From Nageia nagi (taxonomy: Eukaryota; Pinophyta), in the NCBI GenBank assembly GCA_050084985.1, contig JBITNC010000001.1, positions 91,016,001-91,080,000 of the forward strand: a stretch of 64,000 nucleotides of DNA, given 5' to 3'. Positions 11,600 through 25,200 of the stretch are shown here, one piece after another. The notes beneath the pieces are model-generated. The model did no database searches, had not been told where the DNA came from, and worked only from the letters and a program-made list of their open reading frames with translations. The position numbers were made by a program, and so were the translations under genes. Every line of letters starts with the position of its first letter. Position 1 is the first letter of the stretch.

Positions 11600-13400
11600 T
11601 TCTCTCGATCTTAAGATCGATGGAAGTCCTAAGACTTAGGATCAAAGCTTCATACTACACATTGTTATTAGTGCAAGGAAAAGCCAACTTAAAAGAATAA
11701 GGGATATGGACACCTTAATACATGAAGAAGATAAATCTTTCACCACTCCCTTGCTAACACTTAGATCCATAAAAATACATAGTCATGTCAAAGTCCTCGT
11801 AAGTATCGATAAACTCTTCCTCTTCATCAATCTTAAAGATATCTTCATCAAGGAGATTGATATCGATAGGAGAACTATCAGGAAAGGGTGATTAATCTAG
11901 TTGATCCACTATAACTTTACCTTTAATATGTTTCTAACTAATAAAATCAAGGTCAAACTCTAATAAAAATATGAGCCACTTAGATGTCCATAAATTGTGG
12001 TAAGTCTTTCTCATCATATGTTGGAGGGGATTAGCATGAGAAATTATGTAAGTCATGTGATTAAGCATGTAATGATGTAATTTATTGTATATAATGATAA
12101 TGGCACGAAAAATATGCTCTATATAAATATATCTAACCTCATAATCAATGAGGGTACGATTATGGTAATAGATAGCTTGCTCCTTACCTTGAGCATTCTT
12201 GTGAGCAAGTATGACACCTAAAGAAAAATTGATCATTGAAAGTAAAGGTAGAAATAAATACCATCCCTAGGAAGGGTTAGGATAGGGAGAGTGGTGAGGT
12301 AGTGTTTAATATCATCAAAATCTTATTGACACTTCTCATTCCACTCAAAGACAACATCCTTCTTCAAGAGCTCTTTAAAGAGTGACACTTGTTTGAAAGT
12401 TGAGTTATAAATTGAAGAAGGGATTGGATCTTACCTTAAAGGCTCATTAAGGTTTTAATATTAAAGGGAGGAGGCATATAAAATATATCTTTGACCTTTT
12501 TAGGTTTAATCTCAATGCCTCTCTTATACATGATGAAACCTAAAAGCTTACCTAATGTGACACTAAAATCACATTTCTTAGGGTTCAACCTAATATTATA
12601 CTTGAGGAGATGATGAAAGACCTTGTGAAGAACATTCTAATTTCATTCATGTGTCTTGAACTTGGATTAAATATAATCAACATAATATTCCATGATATCA
12701 TGCATAGTTTCATGAAAGATGTAAGTCATGACTCTTTGATAGATAGCTCCAAAGTTCTTGAGACCAAAAGGCATGACTCAATAATAATAGGTCCCACAAG
12801 GGATGGTGAAAGTCATTTTATGATGATCATTGGAGTTTAATAAAATTTGGTTATAGTCTAAAAAACCATCCATAAGGGATAACATCTCATACCTATAGTA
12901 TTTTCAACTAAGATATCGATGTTGGGTAGGGGGAAATCATCCTTAGGAAACACCTTATTAAGATCATGAAAATCTATGCAAATACATATACAACCATTAT
13001 ATCTATTGATAGGAATCATATTGGAAACCTAGTTGGGGTAATAAATAGATTAAATGAATAAATCCTTAAAAATATTTTAAATCTCATCCTTAATCAAAAG
13101 AGATTAGGCTAGATTGAATTTTCTAGGTTTTTGCTTCATTGGATAAGTTACAATGTTATGCACCACTAGGTTAGGATATAGACCTGGCATATCACTATAA
13201 ATAAAGGAAAAAGGCTCATTATTGTCAACTAATATGTACTTATAAAATTCATTCTCAAAATCATTTAGAGCATTACCAACATATATGATATTAGGATTCT
13301 TAAGTTTATGGCTAATGTCGATCTCAACTAGGTCCCCGACATACATGTGGGACCCTTCTTCCAATTGCTTAAGGATGGGAAGTTATGGGTAATCATATTC
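11600..13400 (-). pseudogene. pol: Reverse transcriptase and RNase H of element 2
   Basis: The piece 13364-13104 holds the block before RT (MYVGDLVEIDISHKL, then FSFIYSDMPGLYPNLV and KQKPRKFN). RT continues in broken frames; its catalytic box near 12690 reads EYYVDYI instead of YVDD, so the second catalytic Asp is lost. The RNase H piece 12236-11934 reads SLGVILAHKNAQGKEQAIYY, HNRTLIDYEVRY and KLHHYMLNHMTYIISHANPL, closely matching the gypsy RT-RNase H junction. RNase H fades below about 11650. Function would be reverse transcription of genomic RNA in the particle; this copy cannot do so. Confidence 0.85.
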
Positions 13401-14599
13401 AATGGGATCAAAAGTGGATAATGTAAAACTTGAAAATAATTCTTCATCAAAGGACCAATGAGAATCAAAACAAACATCACATGGTGAAAAGAAACCTGAT
13501 GGTGGCAAGGTGAAATCCATGGATTGAATACCAATAGCAATCAAAGAGTCACCATCAAGGGGGTGATAAAAATAATTGAGCTCATGTATGGAAACCATAT
13601 TGATAGATTCAATAATGTTAGAGGAAAAGGGACCATAAAATAAATTCAAAGGAATAGAATAATCTAACAAGACAAGGCTATAATGGTGAAAATGAAGACC
13701 AATATCATCAACATCAAATGACTAATCATGAATGTCAAGGTTAGCAAATTATTTTTCAAGTGCAAAAGATTTAGGTCCCTTGAAACCAAGGCCCTACTTT
13801 TCATGACTATATTGAAAAGTGGTTTGTAAGGCATGAATCATACCTTGCTCAAACTTTCCTAATCCATAACCTTACCATTTACAATACTCAAAATATCATC
13901 AAATAAAGTTAGGACATGATAGGTAATCAACTTTAGCATAAAACCTCTCTTTAAAATGATGTTAAAAAGGCACATTAGATGGAGAATCAACACTATCATA
14001 AATGAAAAATGTTTGCTTGGTACTTTGTCCTAAAAGAATTATAGACCCAAGAGCAATGGGGGTATCCTAAGATCAACCAACATCCCAAAATGACTTGATG
14101 TTACATGATACATCTTCAATCTAATATTCCTCCAAACTAAGGTTAGCATATTGTACCAAAATAGGGTAAGGAGTATAATCATCTTCATCATCATCCTTAT
14201 CTTGGGTGACATGATCGAATGCATAGGCATGACACTCTTCCTCTTGGGAAGGTCGAAGTGGCATGTTTGATGATTGATAAAGATCATGAGGTGGAGGAAC
14301 TTGATTATAGGAATAAGGCTAAGGGGGCTTGAGTTGAGGCTTCTAAACCAAAGGCTTAAAACCTAATGATTATGATGATAAATACTTGATGTGATATTTA
14401 ACATACAAATGCATAAGGTGAAGTACATCCAATGGAGGTGATGATGATGAAGGTTGTGAACCAATAGATTGATCAGTATGAGAATGTGAGGATTAGGTAC
14501 CTTATGAACTAGATGATGGTTGATTAGGATTATTATTCATAAGGATAGTGATGGGCAACAAACTTGACATAGAAAATGTATCAGGAGCTTGAACAAGAT

Positions 14600-15040
14600 T
14601 TAAATGGATGAAGGGGTTGGAATCCACTAGAATTCAATGAGTCTTACCACCATACAAATACTTGAAGTAACCATGCCTTGAGGAGGATACATCCTCCATC
14701 TCATCAATTCAAGGTTCACCCAAAAGAATATAATATGGCATATCACCCTCAACAACATGATAGGGTGTAGGAACTAATCTCAATCCAACCTTTATATGAA
14801 TTACAACTACTCCCAAGGTGGTAGATAATGCATTATTGAATGCCCTAATGGCCAAAGTAGGAGCACTCAAATAAGACATGGGGATACCATGATTCTATAG
14901 CATTATTGTAGATACCACATTGATAGTTGACCCTTCATCAATCATGACTCTCTTAACTCCTTTTCTATCTATATATGCAACAATGTAGATAGTTGGATGC
15001 TTCTTAGATGAACTTATGGTATGATATACCTCATCCATTT
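14600..15040 (-). pseudogene. Retropepsin-like protease of element 2
   Basis: Frame near 14980-14930 reads KGVKRVMIDEGSTINVV, an aspartic protease active site of the gypsy type with catalytic Asp in MIDEGST (canonical Asp-Ser/Thr-Gly is altered). Then about 14800-14700 gives YYILLGEP-x-IDEMEDVSS, the conserved NILLGRPWIH block at the end of retropepsins, with Trp replaced by a stop. The protease would cleave the Gag-Pol polyprotein. It lies between gag and RT as expected. Inactive by sequence. Confidence 0.7.
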
Positions 15041-15529
15041 AGAAAGTGATAGAATGCCTCATATAATCTTAAACCATCATACAAAAGTCCATAAAGGCAT
15101 TAGGATATTCATTGGATAACTCAATGGTCTTAAGTATATCATTCAAGGCATCCTAATGAGCCTTGGATAATTGCAACAGATCCCATAAGGAAAACTTAGT
15201 AGGAGTCAACCACAAATATTGTTCCAACTAATTTTAAACTATGATAGTTATTCTAGAAGGTTGTGATGAAACTTGGATATTAAGCTGCATGGGTTGTTGT
15301 GCTCTTGTCTCTCTAGGGGGAGCTGCTCTCTCACCTCCCCTCCCTATACAAGTGGTGACATGAACTAGCTCAATGCCTATCATACCAACAATTTTAGTGG
15401 GTAAGGGACTACCATGCATTACTTGTCTTGAGATGTATGTCATGGTACTTACTTGGTTTACAAGGGAGTGTTCCCTGGTAAAGGATTTTGATATACCCCT
15501 AAATCTTTGTTGGGTTGGGCTTGGGGTGC

Positions 15530-16043
15530 TCTTGTGGATACATGACCATTGTCAATTAATCTTTGAATCATGGCTCTTAGGTTTTGATACTTGTTGGTTG
15601 CATGTCCTTATTGATGATCAAAGGCACAAAACTCATATTCCCTATACCATTGTGATCATGCACCATTAGGGTCCTCTTGTCTTATCTTAGGAAGAGTAAC
15701 TAGTTTAGTATCTAGAAACTTCTTGAGTACATCCTCAATAGGTTTTGCTAATGGTTTCCAATTCCTTTGTTGTTGTTGTGGTTGCCTTGGTGGTCTAGGA
15801 GGTCTTGGCTGATTGTTACCTTGCTTACCCTGATTACCTTAATCACCTTAATTATATTTCTCTTGATTATATTGCTCTTGCTTATATTTCACTTGATCTT
15901 GTTGTTGGTATTGATTCCTCTATTGATTATTCCTTTTTCTAGGAGGTGCTAGTTGCAAAATAGGTTGTGCTTAATTAACTACATATGTAACTTGATTTGC
16001 TTGTTGCCTAAGTTGGGGTTGGTTGGGATTGCCATCATTATTG

Positions 16044-16075
<32 letters not shown>

Positions 16076-18208
16076 CCTTGGCTTTATGTCACCCTCTTAG
16101 ATTTTTACCTCTTCAATGATCTTTGCTTGAGATAAGACATATTCAAGGTAAGGTTCCTTTGAATTTATAGGATAGAAGAAATGTACTTATTGCAACTCTT
16201 ATAGAACAACTTAAACAATTCCTCTTGAGGTAAGCTATAGGGCATATTGATCACAACCACTCTCTACAAAACATATAATCTGATATGGACTCATATTCAA
16301 ATTGGGACAACTTACTCAAATCTATAATATAGGCTTTCTTTCTTATATTTATCCCAAAGTGATCTAGAAACTGATTAGTCAATTGCTCAAAAGAGAAGAT
16401 ACTATGCTGAGGCAAATTATTATATCAATCCAAGTCTTAACCTGCCAAAGTCATAGGAAAATTCCTTAACATGAGAATATCATCATTATCATGGTATAGT
16501 ATGAATACTTTAATTTACTTAAATGTTCTTAAGGGTCCTCCTTTCCCTTGAATTTATCCATCTTGGGGACTTCAAAATTATAAATAAAATCCTTATTAGG
16601 AATGGATGAATGGATTAGTTCATTACAAATGGATCCATAAGATAACTTGGACTTGCCTTGATTATTAAGCTTTTCCTCCATCTCTAGCAACTTTTTAAGA
16701 ATCTCATCATGAGGAGTGGATGGAGGAAAGGAACCAACAACTTGATAACTTGGACCATGATAAGAATTAGTTGCTTGGTGTTGCCTTTGAGGTTGATAAA
16801 CTTGTTGTGTTTAGGCAACATTCTCTTGTTGTGTATGTTGGGATTACACTACAAACCCTTGAGCCATTTTGTTATGCAAACATTGAGGAGGAAATTGAGT
16901 TTTTCCAAGAGATGGATATTGGATATTTTGAAAATATTGGAAATAGTTTTGGGTGGAGGTAAGCCCCCTTGGTTTGGCACCAACATATGCTTGTGTATGA
17001 TTAGGATTTTAAGGAATAGCATATGTGTGTATAACAACTTGAGAGTAAGGAAGGGCTTGAGATAAAACATTAATATGCACCCTAGGTTAAGGATCTTCAT
17101 GTGGCACATATGATGGAATGATTTCTTGAAGATTAGGATTGATCATGTTGCTAGGTGTTATAGGCTCTTGTTGATAGGATAAATAAGGTGGGTCAACACT
17201 AGAAACTTGGGAAGGAGTTGCAATCCTTAAGACTTTTGGATTAACATTTACCTCTTACTCTTGATAGGTATTCACAAGTTATGCAAATTGTTTGGATTTT
17301 TGAAGCCTATACCACTCTTCAAATATTTGGTCTCTCTCCTCATCATCATGGTTGAGAGTGCTTGATGGTCTCATAGTGGGGGGTTTAACTTGTGGAAGAG
17401 AAGATTGGACCAAAGGGTCCATAGGAGAAATCAATGGAGCTTAAGGTAAGGTCAATAAAACATGTTGAGCTTAGCTAGGAGGCCAAGGAGGAGGAACAAA
17501 AGAAGACTAATCTCTTCTCTCCATATCATCTTGGAAAAGAAGCTTATGGGCCTTCATTTTATGCAACTCAATATTAGGAGAGCTAGGAGGTTTGTGTGGT
17601 GGAGGATCGATGAAGGAAGATGGCATATTGAGTGGTGGAGGATTGCCATAGGCAGGATAATAATGGTAAATGATATTATAGGTATCATGAAGGATGATTG
17701 TGTTTGGCTTATGGACTGAAGTTACCATAGTGATAACATGGGGTAGGGAAGGAGGAGGAAAGGGTTATGACACCCTTATCTCTTCTTCCAAGGGAGGTAG
17801 TGAATTTACCAAAGGTTGAATTTCCATGTTAGCAACATGGGTAATGGAGGCCTAGAACCCAAGGCTTTTTTAGCCTTAAACTAACTAAAAAGATCTTGTA
17901 TGTGAGGATCACTCAAAAAGAGTTTCTCCTAGGTAGGTGGGTCATCATGGATGGCCTCCACATGGTGTGGAGAGCTAACATCACCATACAAGGGATTCCT
18001 ATGTATGCTTGCATACAAGTCTTTATAAAATTAAGAATCCTCTTGAAGATGAGGGACAAAAACATGTCTAGATGGAGAAGATAGAACATAAGATGCTTGA
18101 GACACGAGGTGAAGGTGGTTGAGATGGAGGATTGGAATGTGAGGACCTTGATTTTCTATCCCTAAATTGTGTTATAGTCTCCATTGAACTATGGGATTCA
18201 CCTTCCAT
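15530..18208 (-). pseudogene. gag: gag of element 2
   Basis: The start codon at 18208 gives MEGESHSSMETITQFRDRKS, followed after two dozen more codons by a stop. Capsid-domain traces lie at about 16560-16150 (KMDKFKGK, NFPMTLAG, NNLPQHSIFSFEQLTNQFLD), parallel to the element 1 capsid. Between them is a proline- and glutamine-rich part with an (ATT)n microsatellite. The C-terminal knuckle region near 15665-15530 reads FDHQ-x-GHATNKYQNLRAM, in which a knuckle cysteine has become Tyr. Pieces lie in at least three frames. The product would be the particle structural protein; here it is a relic. Confidence 0.75.
16047..16075 (+). repeat. (ATT)n microsatellite in gag of element 2
   Basis: About nine to ten uninterrupted TAT/ATT triplets. 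On the minus coding strand this would be an Asn (AAT) run in gag. Confidence 0.9.
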
Positions 18209-18255
18209 ACTAAGAACACAAATAAAGACTTAAGCAAATAATATGGCATAAAAAT

Positions 18256-18273
18256 AAATGTTCCAATGGTGCC
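18256..18273 (-). other. Possible primer binding site of element 2
   Basis: On the minus strand TGGCACCATTGGAACATT lies 48 bp upstream of the gag start. TGG complements a tRNA CCA tail and TGGCRCC resembles primer sites of plant gypsy elements. A TG start for the LTR (seen on plus) is at 18281. Confidence 0.5.
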
Positions 18274-18280
18274 ACAAAAG

Positions 18281-19318
18281 TGAAAGAAAATAAACACAAA
18301 GCCTAAAAATTTTGTTATGATCTTGTTTTAATGGATGCAAGACTAAAACACATAACCCCTATGATGATCTTTTCAAGAAATCAATTTTAAATGCAAGATA
18401 ACAATAGTGTGGAAGATAGAAATAATGATTATCTGGTCTAGTTACTTCTTGTTTAATTAGGATCATTATCTTGTTAATAAGATTGATTTTCAAGATTCTT
18501 TGACCTCTTGATTAGTTTTCCTAGATTATATTCAAGTATTTTTGGGTAAGGCTCGATCTCTAGGGGTGTGAATTATTTAATGGTTCAACTCAGATTGTCC
18601 ACTCCGATCATGACCTATGGATTAGCATTGGACCATGGTGATGAAATCCACATACCCTAGCTCAACCCTAGGCTTGTGTGAAATTAAATGCAAGTACAAT
18701 AAAGTAAATTTGAAATGCAACTAAATGTGTGTAAGATGCCACTAATCCCTTCAATATTTGCCTTTTTTCTTTCAAAATAAAGAACAAAATGATTTCAAAA
18801 ATGAAACACTCCCACCCAAGGATGATTCTAATTTCATTAACGCAAGAAATAAAGTAAAATTAACTTTTCCTTTTCAAATTTCTTTTCTTTTCACTAGCAA
18901 AATAAAGCAAACTAATAGCCCTAGGATGCACACAGCATATAATTCCTAGTCTAGAGCATGACAAAAGTGGGATATAGGCCTGAGGGCTCCTACTCTAGTC
19001 TCCCATTAACTATAATAGCTATAGTATAGACTCTGATCCTAGCCAATATGATGTAAATTGGTTAGTGGTACCAACCGATGAATCAATCAAACAATTGGCC
19101 AGATGGTCATAGCAGGACCTATAGATTTTAAAAAATTAAACCTAAGAGTGCTAAAATAAAGAATTAAGTGTACAATCCAACAATTTAAATGTTGGTAGTG
19201 GACTGATGCCTCCTAGATATAGGGTCAAGAAGCTATGACACTTGCTAAAAAATGAAATAAACTTGCTAAGATCCTAGGATAACCCTAACCGATGCATACT
19301 AGATCGATTGAAAAAGAG
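18281..19318 (-). repeat. Probable 5' LTR region of element 2, ends not fixed
   Basis: By position this non-coding kilobase upstream of the primer site should contain the 5' LTR. I found no second copy in the window and could not fix its outer end. It holds a small palindrome, CCAACA-ATTTAAA-TGTTGG, at about 19177-19195. The open frame at 18758-18949 (plus) has no recognisable content. Confidence 0.4.
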
Positions 19319-20530
19319 TGTAACGACCCACCCAATTACACCATTTGACCTCAAGCACCATCGGGGATGTGAATGAAACCATGTTTGAACTATGGCTATG
19401 TAATGATGAAATTTTAAGTGGAAATATGTATTATTTATATTAAGTTGATGCTAGCTTTGAGATTTTATGATGCAAGTAATAGGTTACTTTGAGATGAAAA
19501 GAGTGATCAATGATCCAAGCAACCAACGGTGAATTGATGATAGGAACAAAAGGGTAAGAGTGAGAAAATGATTGTCATTGGTTCGTTGACAAACCTTAAT
19601 GACCATCATAGATCATGTAGTTGCATGATAGAATAATTAGTTAGGATTGTTGATGAATGTATGTTTATGGATGTGTGTGGACTAACAATTTATCCTGTAG
19701 AACAAGGTAACCATTGGTAGGTAAAATATGTGATTAACTTCTTGTTATGAATTTTTCAAATTTAAATTCAAAAAAGGAGGGAAAAGAATATTCTTTTGAA
19801 TTTGAATTTCTACTTATGGTTGTTAGTAAAATAGAGTGAGATTTAAAAAGTGATAGTTAGAAAGGACTAATGTCACTTTGGTATGTTACAAGGTATTAAT
19901 GGCTTATGAAAATAATTGAGTTATGGCCCTACTTATTTTGTTTCCTTGTGTTAGGTATGGGCAATAGTTGGCATTATTTTATCAGTTAATAAAAAAGGTT
20001 CCAAAGTATTTAATGCCACTACAATCATCAATAATTTTAATAAGACCTACCATAAAAATTATTAAAGGGATGAGTGGACTTTCATTTGGACATACTTGAA
20101 CCTCCTTAGCTATAAATAGGAGGGGTGGAACATTAGGAAAATCATCTACTATCATTTACTTATTGTTATTTTCAACTCTGGATTTACAATTACATGGATA
20201 AAAGAAACCCTCTCGCAAATCCAAGTGCATTCCTTTTTTATTTTGAAATATTGTCTAGCTAAGATAAGGTTTCCTTGATATTTCTAAGTATGCTTTGAAG
20301 AAATGAGTGTCTGTTAAAGATTTATGAATAGATATCTATGAGGGTAAATGTTAATATTAATATTATTGTTGACATAAAAACATAACATTGCTTTATTTGG
20401 AAGTTGACATGTGAAGTTTTTACTCTTGTCTTGTTAGAGGGAATTATGTATTTCAAATTTGGTAAAATATTCAATTTGAATACCTTTATTCGACTGATAT
20501 GAGAGAGAGAAATTTATTAAATGAAAAGAC
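19319..20530 (+). repeat. Possible plus-strand LTR with TATA box
   Basis: Begins TGTAACGACCCACCC, a common start of plant gypsy (chromovirus-type) LTRs, and has a good TATA box, CTATAAATAGGAGG, with TATAAATA at 20111-20118. No primer site, pair copy or right end could be identified, so it may be a solo or truncated LTR. It abuts the PPR pseudogene. Confidence 0.35.
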
Positions 20531-20539
20531 CTTTCTTTA

Positions 20540-22240
20540 TTTTTTGTGTAAAATGAGAACATTTCAATCCATGATCCATCATTTGAATAACGTAACCATT
20601 CTTAGGCCTAGTGTGCTCTCCCACATTTTGCTTACATGACTATTTTGGTACTCACAATATCTGATATATAATCTTTTTAACTATTTATTTTGATAAATTT
20701 CCATGTGCCCCTCAAAGACACTCGTTGGAAGAGTATTGGAAAATATTGCAGAGTTTGTCATTATTTTTAGGTATGGCGCCCTTTTTAGGAAACTCATTCT
20801 GTACATATCCAACAATCATTGCAGTCCATGGAAACTTGTTTAACAATTTCCGGACCTTGTGTAGGCATTCACAGCCATAATAGTCGATGAGTTAACATTT
20901 TCAACTACTTTTTGAGGGACCTCCAAGCCTTCTTCTAGCGCTCCCCTTATGGTATACGTTGGAAAATGCTAACAAAGGTTTCATATTTTGGCTTTACATC
21001 TGTTTAAAATTCTACTGCGCTCTTTCTGGAAAACCATTTTGTGCATATGTTGCTATCAATACAGTCCATGAAACTATGTTGCATATGTTAAACAATTCCC
21101 ATGCTTAGTGTATCAGGCATTCTCAACTACAATATTCGACAAGAAACCATTTTTAATCATTAATTGATGGATGCGCTGGGAAAATGCTGACAAAGGTTTT
21201 CAAAGTCTGGCTTTACGCCTATCTATTACATTTGTTTAAAAAAAAAATTATGCACCTTTTCAGAACACCCATTTTGTGAGCATCCTGCCATCCTTACAAT
21301 CCATGAAATTATGCTTGTATCATGCATGTTGTCAAACTATTCCCAGGTCTTGTGTATTCCCCATGTTTTACAACATTTGATGAAAAACCATTGTCAATTA
21401 CTCTTTAATGGATTACTATACCGTCTTCGAGAGATTCCTTGATGACTCACGGTAGAGAAATGTTGCAAAGATTTCGGTGTTTGGCTTTACTCTTGGGCAT
21501 TTCGCCCTTTCAGAAAATCCATTTTGTGTGTCTCCTGCTATCATTACGCACACTATCAAACAGTCCCCGGGCTTTGTGTATATTTTTATTTATTTATTAT
21601 CAGGTGTTCACAACCACAACATTTGACGAGAAACCATTTTCAATTATTCTTCGAAGGATCTCCATATCTTCTTCAAGGACTCCCACGTTGGGACATGAAT
21701 GCTGGCAAAAGTTTTTAGAGTCCAGTTTTACACCTGACTATTGCATTTGCTTAAAGGTACCTATCACCCTTTCAGGAAACCCATTTTGTGTGTATACTAT
21801 CATCATTTTAGTCTATGAAGCTGTGCGTATCATATACACTGTCAAACAATTCCCGAACCTTGCGAACTCTTCACGTTTTGTAGTCATAACTACAATGTCC
21901 AATGAGAACCCATTTTCAACTAGTCTTGATGAATTTCCATATTTGCTCAAGAGACTCCATGTTGGCATGCATTTGAAAGAATGATGGCAAAGGTTTCAGA
22001 GTTTTCCTTTACTCCTGAATATTGTATTTACTAAAAAGTCCCTAGCGCCTTCACAGAAAATCCATTTTGTGGATCTTCTGAAATCATTTTGTCAAATGTT
22101 TCACAAACTCTTTCGATGTATCCGATTTGTGCATATTCTAATTTCATGAATCTGTGTTTGTATTAGACATTTTGTCAAACAATTTGTATGCTCTCTCTAC
22201 TCACCCACAATTTTCCTATGTATTCTAGCTTATATAAACG
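20540..22240 (-). pseudogene. PLS-type pentatricopeptide repeat (PPR) protein pseudogene
   Basis: The minus strand repeatedly encodes the plant PLS-PPR phrase set: WTAMIVGYVQNEFPKKG (near 20800), VVVVNTL followed by HKARGLFDSV (near 21580-21640), GFSEKA-like QKGEM, SLEDGIVIH (near 21420), GVLEEDMEI and RRIIENGFSSNVVVVNTL (near 21620-21690), and IVSTKIVM-x-AKCGRAH (near 20640). The 3' end is near 20540 and the 5' end near 22240. Normal members target organelles and edit or process organelle RNA; here stops and frameshifts break nearly every repeat. No E or DYW domain was seen. The long plus-strand open frame at 21439-21984 is its antisense shadow. The family is certain, the edges approximate. 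Confidence 0.85.
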
Positions 22241-22249
22241 CAGGAGTAG

Positions 22250-25200
22250 AGGGTGATTAGTTTTAATTAATTCAATAAAAGAATCCTCAATACTATCTTG
22301 GCTTAGTAAAATTTCTATTAATGTGAAATAATGAAGTTAATAATATCAAAAGAGAAGTATATTAGAGAATAAATGTGAAAGATAAAAGTATGATAATAAA
22401 TGAGTTATATGAAAATAATATTAAATGAAAAAGGAGATATTACAATGGTATTCAAAGTCTTCCTTCAAATTTTGGTATAATAAGATGTTTTGATTTAGAT
22501 CCATTAAGGTTATGTTTGATTATAACTTTATTTGAACAAATCACTTTAATTTTATTTTACTTTGTAGTCAAGGTTTGATAAAACATATGTAAAACCATTT
22601 GAAGATGGAGTATGAAACAATATATCATTTAAGTAAAGTTCTTGTGACCAAGGAAGGGAGGTTGTCCTTTAGAGGACATAAAACCTACTGAGGTCTGTAA
22701 TGAAGTATTAAAAGAACAAAATATTAAGTAGTTAATTCCATTGTATGATGGTCAAACATTAGAAAGTGGATGTCTTTATCCTCATATCTCGCCATTGTTC
22801 CTAGTACTTGATCCATTCATCAATACTCCTTGGAAAAAGATCTAAGGTCAACGATGGAGACTCGATGATATGAAGACAAAGATGTATTAAAAATCTTTAG
22901 AGCAAGTTTTAAGAATTTGTAATATATTTGCTAACTTAATTTTGTAAGGAAATCCTTTGTAAATAATAAGGATTTTCCTAAATTCTTGTAATTGATTATC
23001 ATGTATGTCTTTTTCTTTTGTCCAAATTTCATCAAATTCTTTAAGGCTTAATAGACCCCATGTTATCTACTTATTCAAGTCTCATCAATTTTAAAGTAAA
23101 GATATTTGAAATAATACAAGAACATTATGAGGGTTGATAAAATAATTCCCATGATTATTATTTTTTTTTGCTCATCAAGGTAGAGTAAACTTTAATCTAT
23201 ACAAGAAGATTATTAACAATTTTGTAGTCTTAGTCTTTATTTTTTATTAAGATTAGAGATTAAAAAAATTTCTTAGTAGTACTACAAGGAATAAAAGGAA
23301 AATCAATTATAGGGATTACTAATATTAATAATAAATCCTTGTAGATGAGAAATTAATACATTGATACATGGTAAATTAAACCCTAACAAGGTAACCCTAA
23401 CATCTCTAATTCCTCATTGAGGAAGACGAAAGTGATTTACAATTAAAAGTAAATAATGTGATCTTAGGGAACCTCGAGTAATGAAAAGGATTGAATTGGT
23501 AATAAATATGATAACCTAGTAATGACAAGAAACTACAAGTGGATACTTAACACCCTTAGTAAATGTTACCTCTTGAGGGATGATTCATAGTACGATTGAA
23601 TAGACAATCAAGAAGAATTGATAAGGGATCAAATGGGATTAGTCTCAAGTGGAGCATGAATTAATATTTCTTAATAAAGGAAAAGCCTTATATTAACAAT
23701 AATAACCCTAGAAAAATCCAATAGAATATTTAGGACCTTTATACCTCAATAGGATTTCTAAGAGGTCCAAAATTTGAGATACAAGGGAATTGGTTCTAAA
23801 ATTTATGTTTGGTAACCGATTGGAAGATGTTAGGGATCCTTTGGTAATAAATGGAATCAAATGGAAATAAATGGGATAGTTTAGGATACTATGGGAAATA
23901 ATTTGGAATGCTTGGGATTGTTATGGATCTAAATAGTAAGATTTCTTGAATAAAGGTTCTCACTTAAACCAATGATATTAAATCCTTAAGGTGTGACATG
24001 TATACATTCTCAAGCTCAAATGTACAAAAAAAAAGATGAATTTACATGGATAATGAAGTTCAATATATCATTCAAATAAAACAAGGGCATGATCATCAAG
24101 AGTATCCACTCGTAAGCAAAGGTAGGAATACCTGGTGAACATACCCTCGTACTTACAAAGAAAAGATGAGGTCTAAATAAAGTTGATAAGGTATCAATAT
24201 TTAATACATGTAGGATATAATTCTATTAATAGTGAACCTTATAAAATAAATAGATCGATAAACTTATAAAAAAATGGCCCTAAATTTAAGGGTTTTAAAT
24301 GGTGAAAGATGGGTTCATTACAAAGAGGGATCGACTGGGTAAGACTTGGCTAATATTTTATGCATACAAACCCTAATCAATCAACTAAATATTGGTTATA
24401 CTCTATTAATCATATATTTAGTGAATTAGCTACTATTTTGCTAACTTTCGAGCTTTAGGATTTTCAAGGTTTCATCCATAACTTATCAAGAATGTTTCCT
24501 AAAAAAATAAAATTGAATTAGCACTCAAAGACATTCAAAAATGTGTAAATAAAGGGTGAAAAAATAACTAAAAATAAGGAGAAAAGAATAGAAAAATCCT
24601 CTAGAGTTGAAAATCTTGAACCAAGATTCATCCCAACATGATCACCAATTTGGTAGTCTCCAAAAAGGAGAAAAGATATGGATACCCCAAACCTAGGGCC
24701 TCTCCCTTTTGGAAATACCCATGTTGCAATATCTAAAACATTGCTTGAAACATTATTAAATAATGATGATAAAACAAAGTAGAATTAGGTTTTAGAATTT
24801 ATCCTTTTTAGTGTAATACCCAAGACTCCAAATAACCTGTAAATAAGGAGACAAGAGGAGGCTTCTAAGTTCTAGGTCCTTAAGACCCTAAAACCATGCC
24901 AAGATAGTTAGATAGCTTGTAAGACTCCAAACCTTGAATCAACAAGGCACTAGAAGATAGCATAATGTCTAAAATGCAAGCTAACATAAGACTAAAATGG
25001 AATAACTAAGAATAAAAACCAAAATACCTACTCTAGCCTATGTCTACAAAAGACTAGCCTAGAAAATGCTAATATGCCACCATGCACCAATATAGTAATG
25101 ATAAACCCATAAGGATATATGATATGTGCTCTTAGATATCCTCTCAAACCAGTAAAAACACTCAATATAGAGATTAGTACCACAAAAACCAAAGCCATAA

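Larger units (their letters stand above)
10200..18281 (-). mobile_element. Ty3/gypsy retrotransposon internal region (element 2)
   Basis: From right to left on the minus strand: primer site (18273), gag (from ATG at 18208), zinc knuckle (about 15600), protease (about 14950), RT (13364 to about 12250), RNase H (12236 onwards), linker (about 11200) and integrase C-terminus (to about 10205). The order PR-RT-RH-IN identifies Ty3/gypsy. Integrase and RT motifs resemble the Athila/Tat clade (inference). The leader is only about 50 bp, unlike element 1. LTRs were not resolved: the 5' LTR should start at 18281 going right, and no matching 3' LTR was found below 10200. Stops and frameshifts are dense throughout. 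Confidence 0.85.

Noticed and set aside
21439-21984. 181-codon plus-strand ORF
   Set aside because: It is the antisense of the PPR repeats on the minus strand, which carry the recognisable family motifs.
23390-23420. CCCTAA words as interstitial telomeric repeat
   Set aside because: Only two or three isolated copies; compatible with chance.
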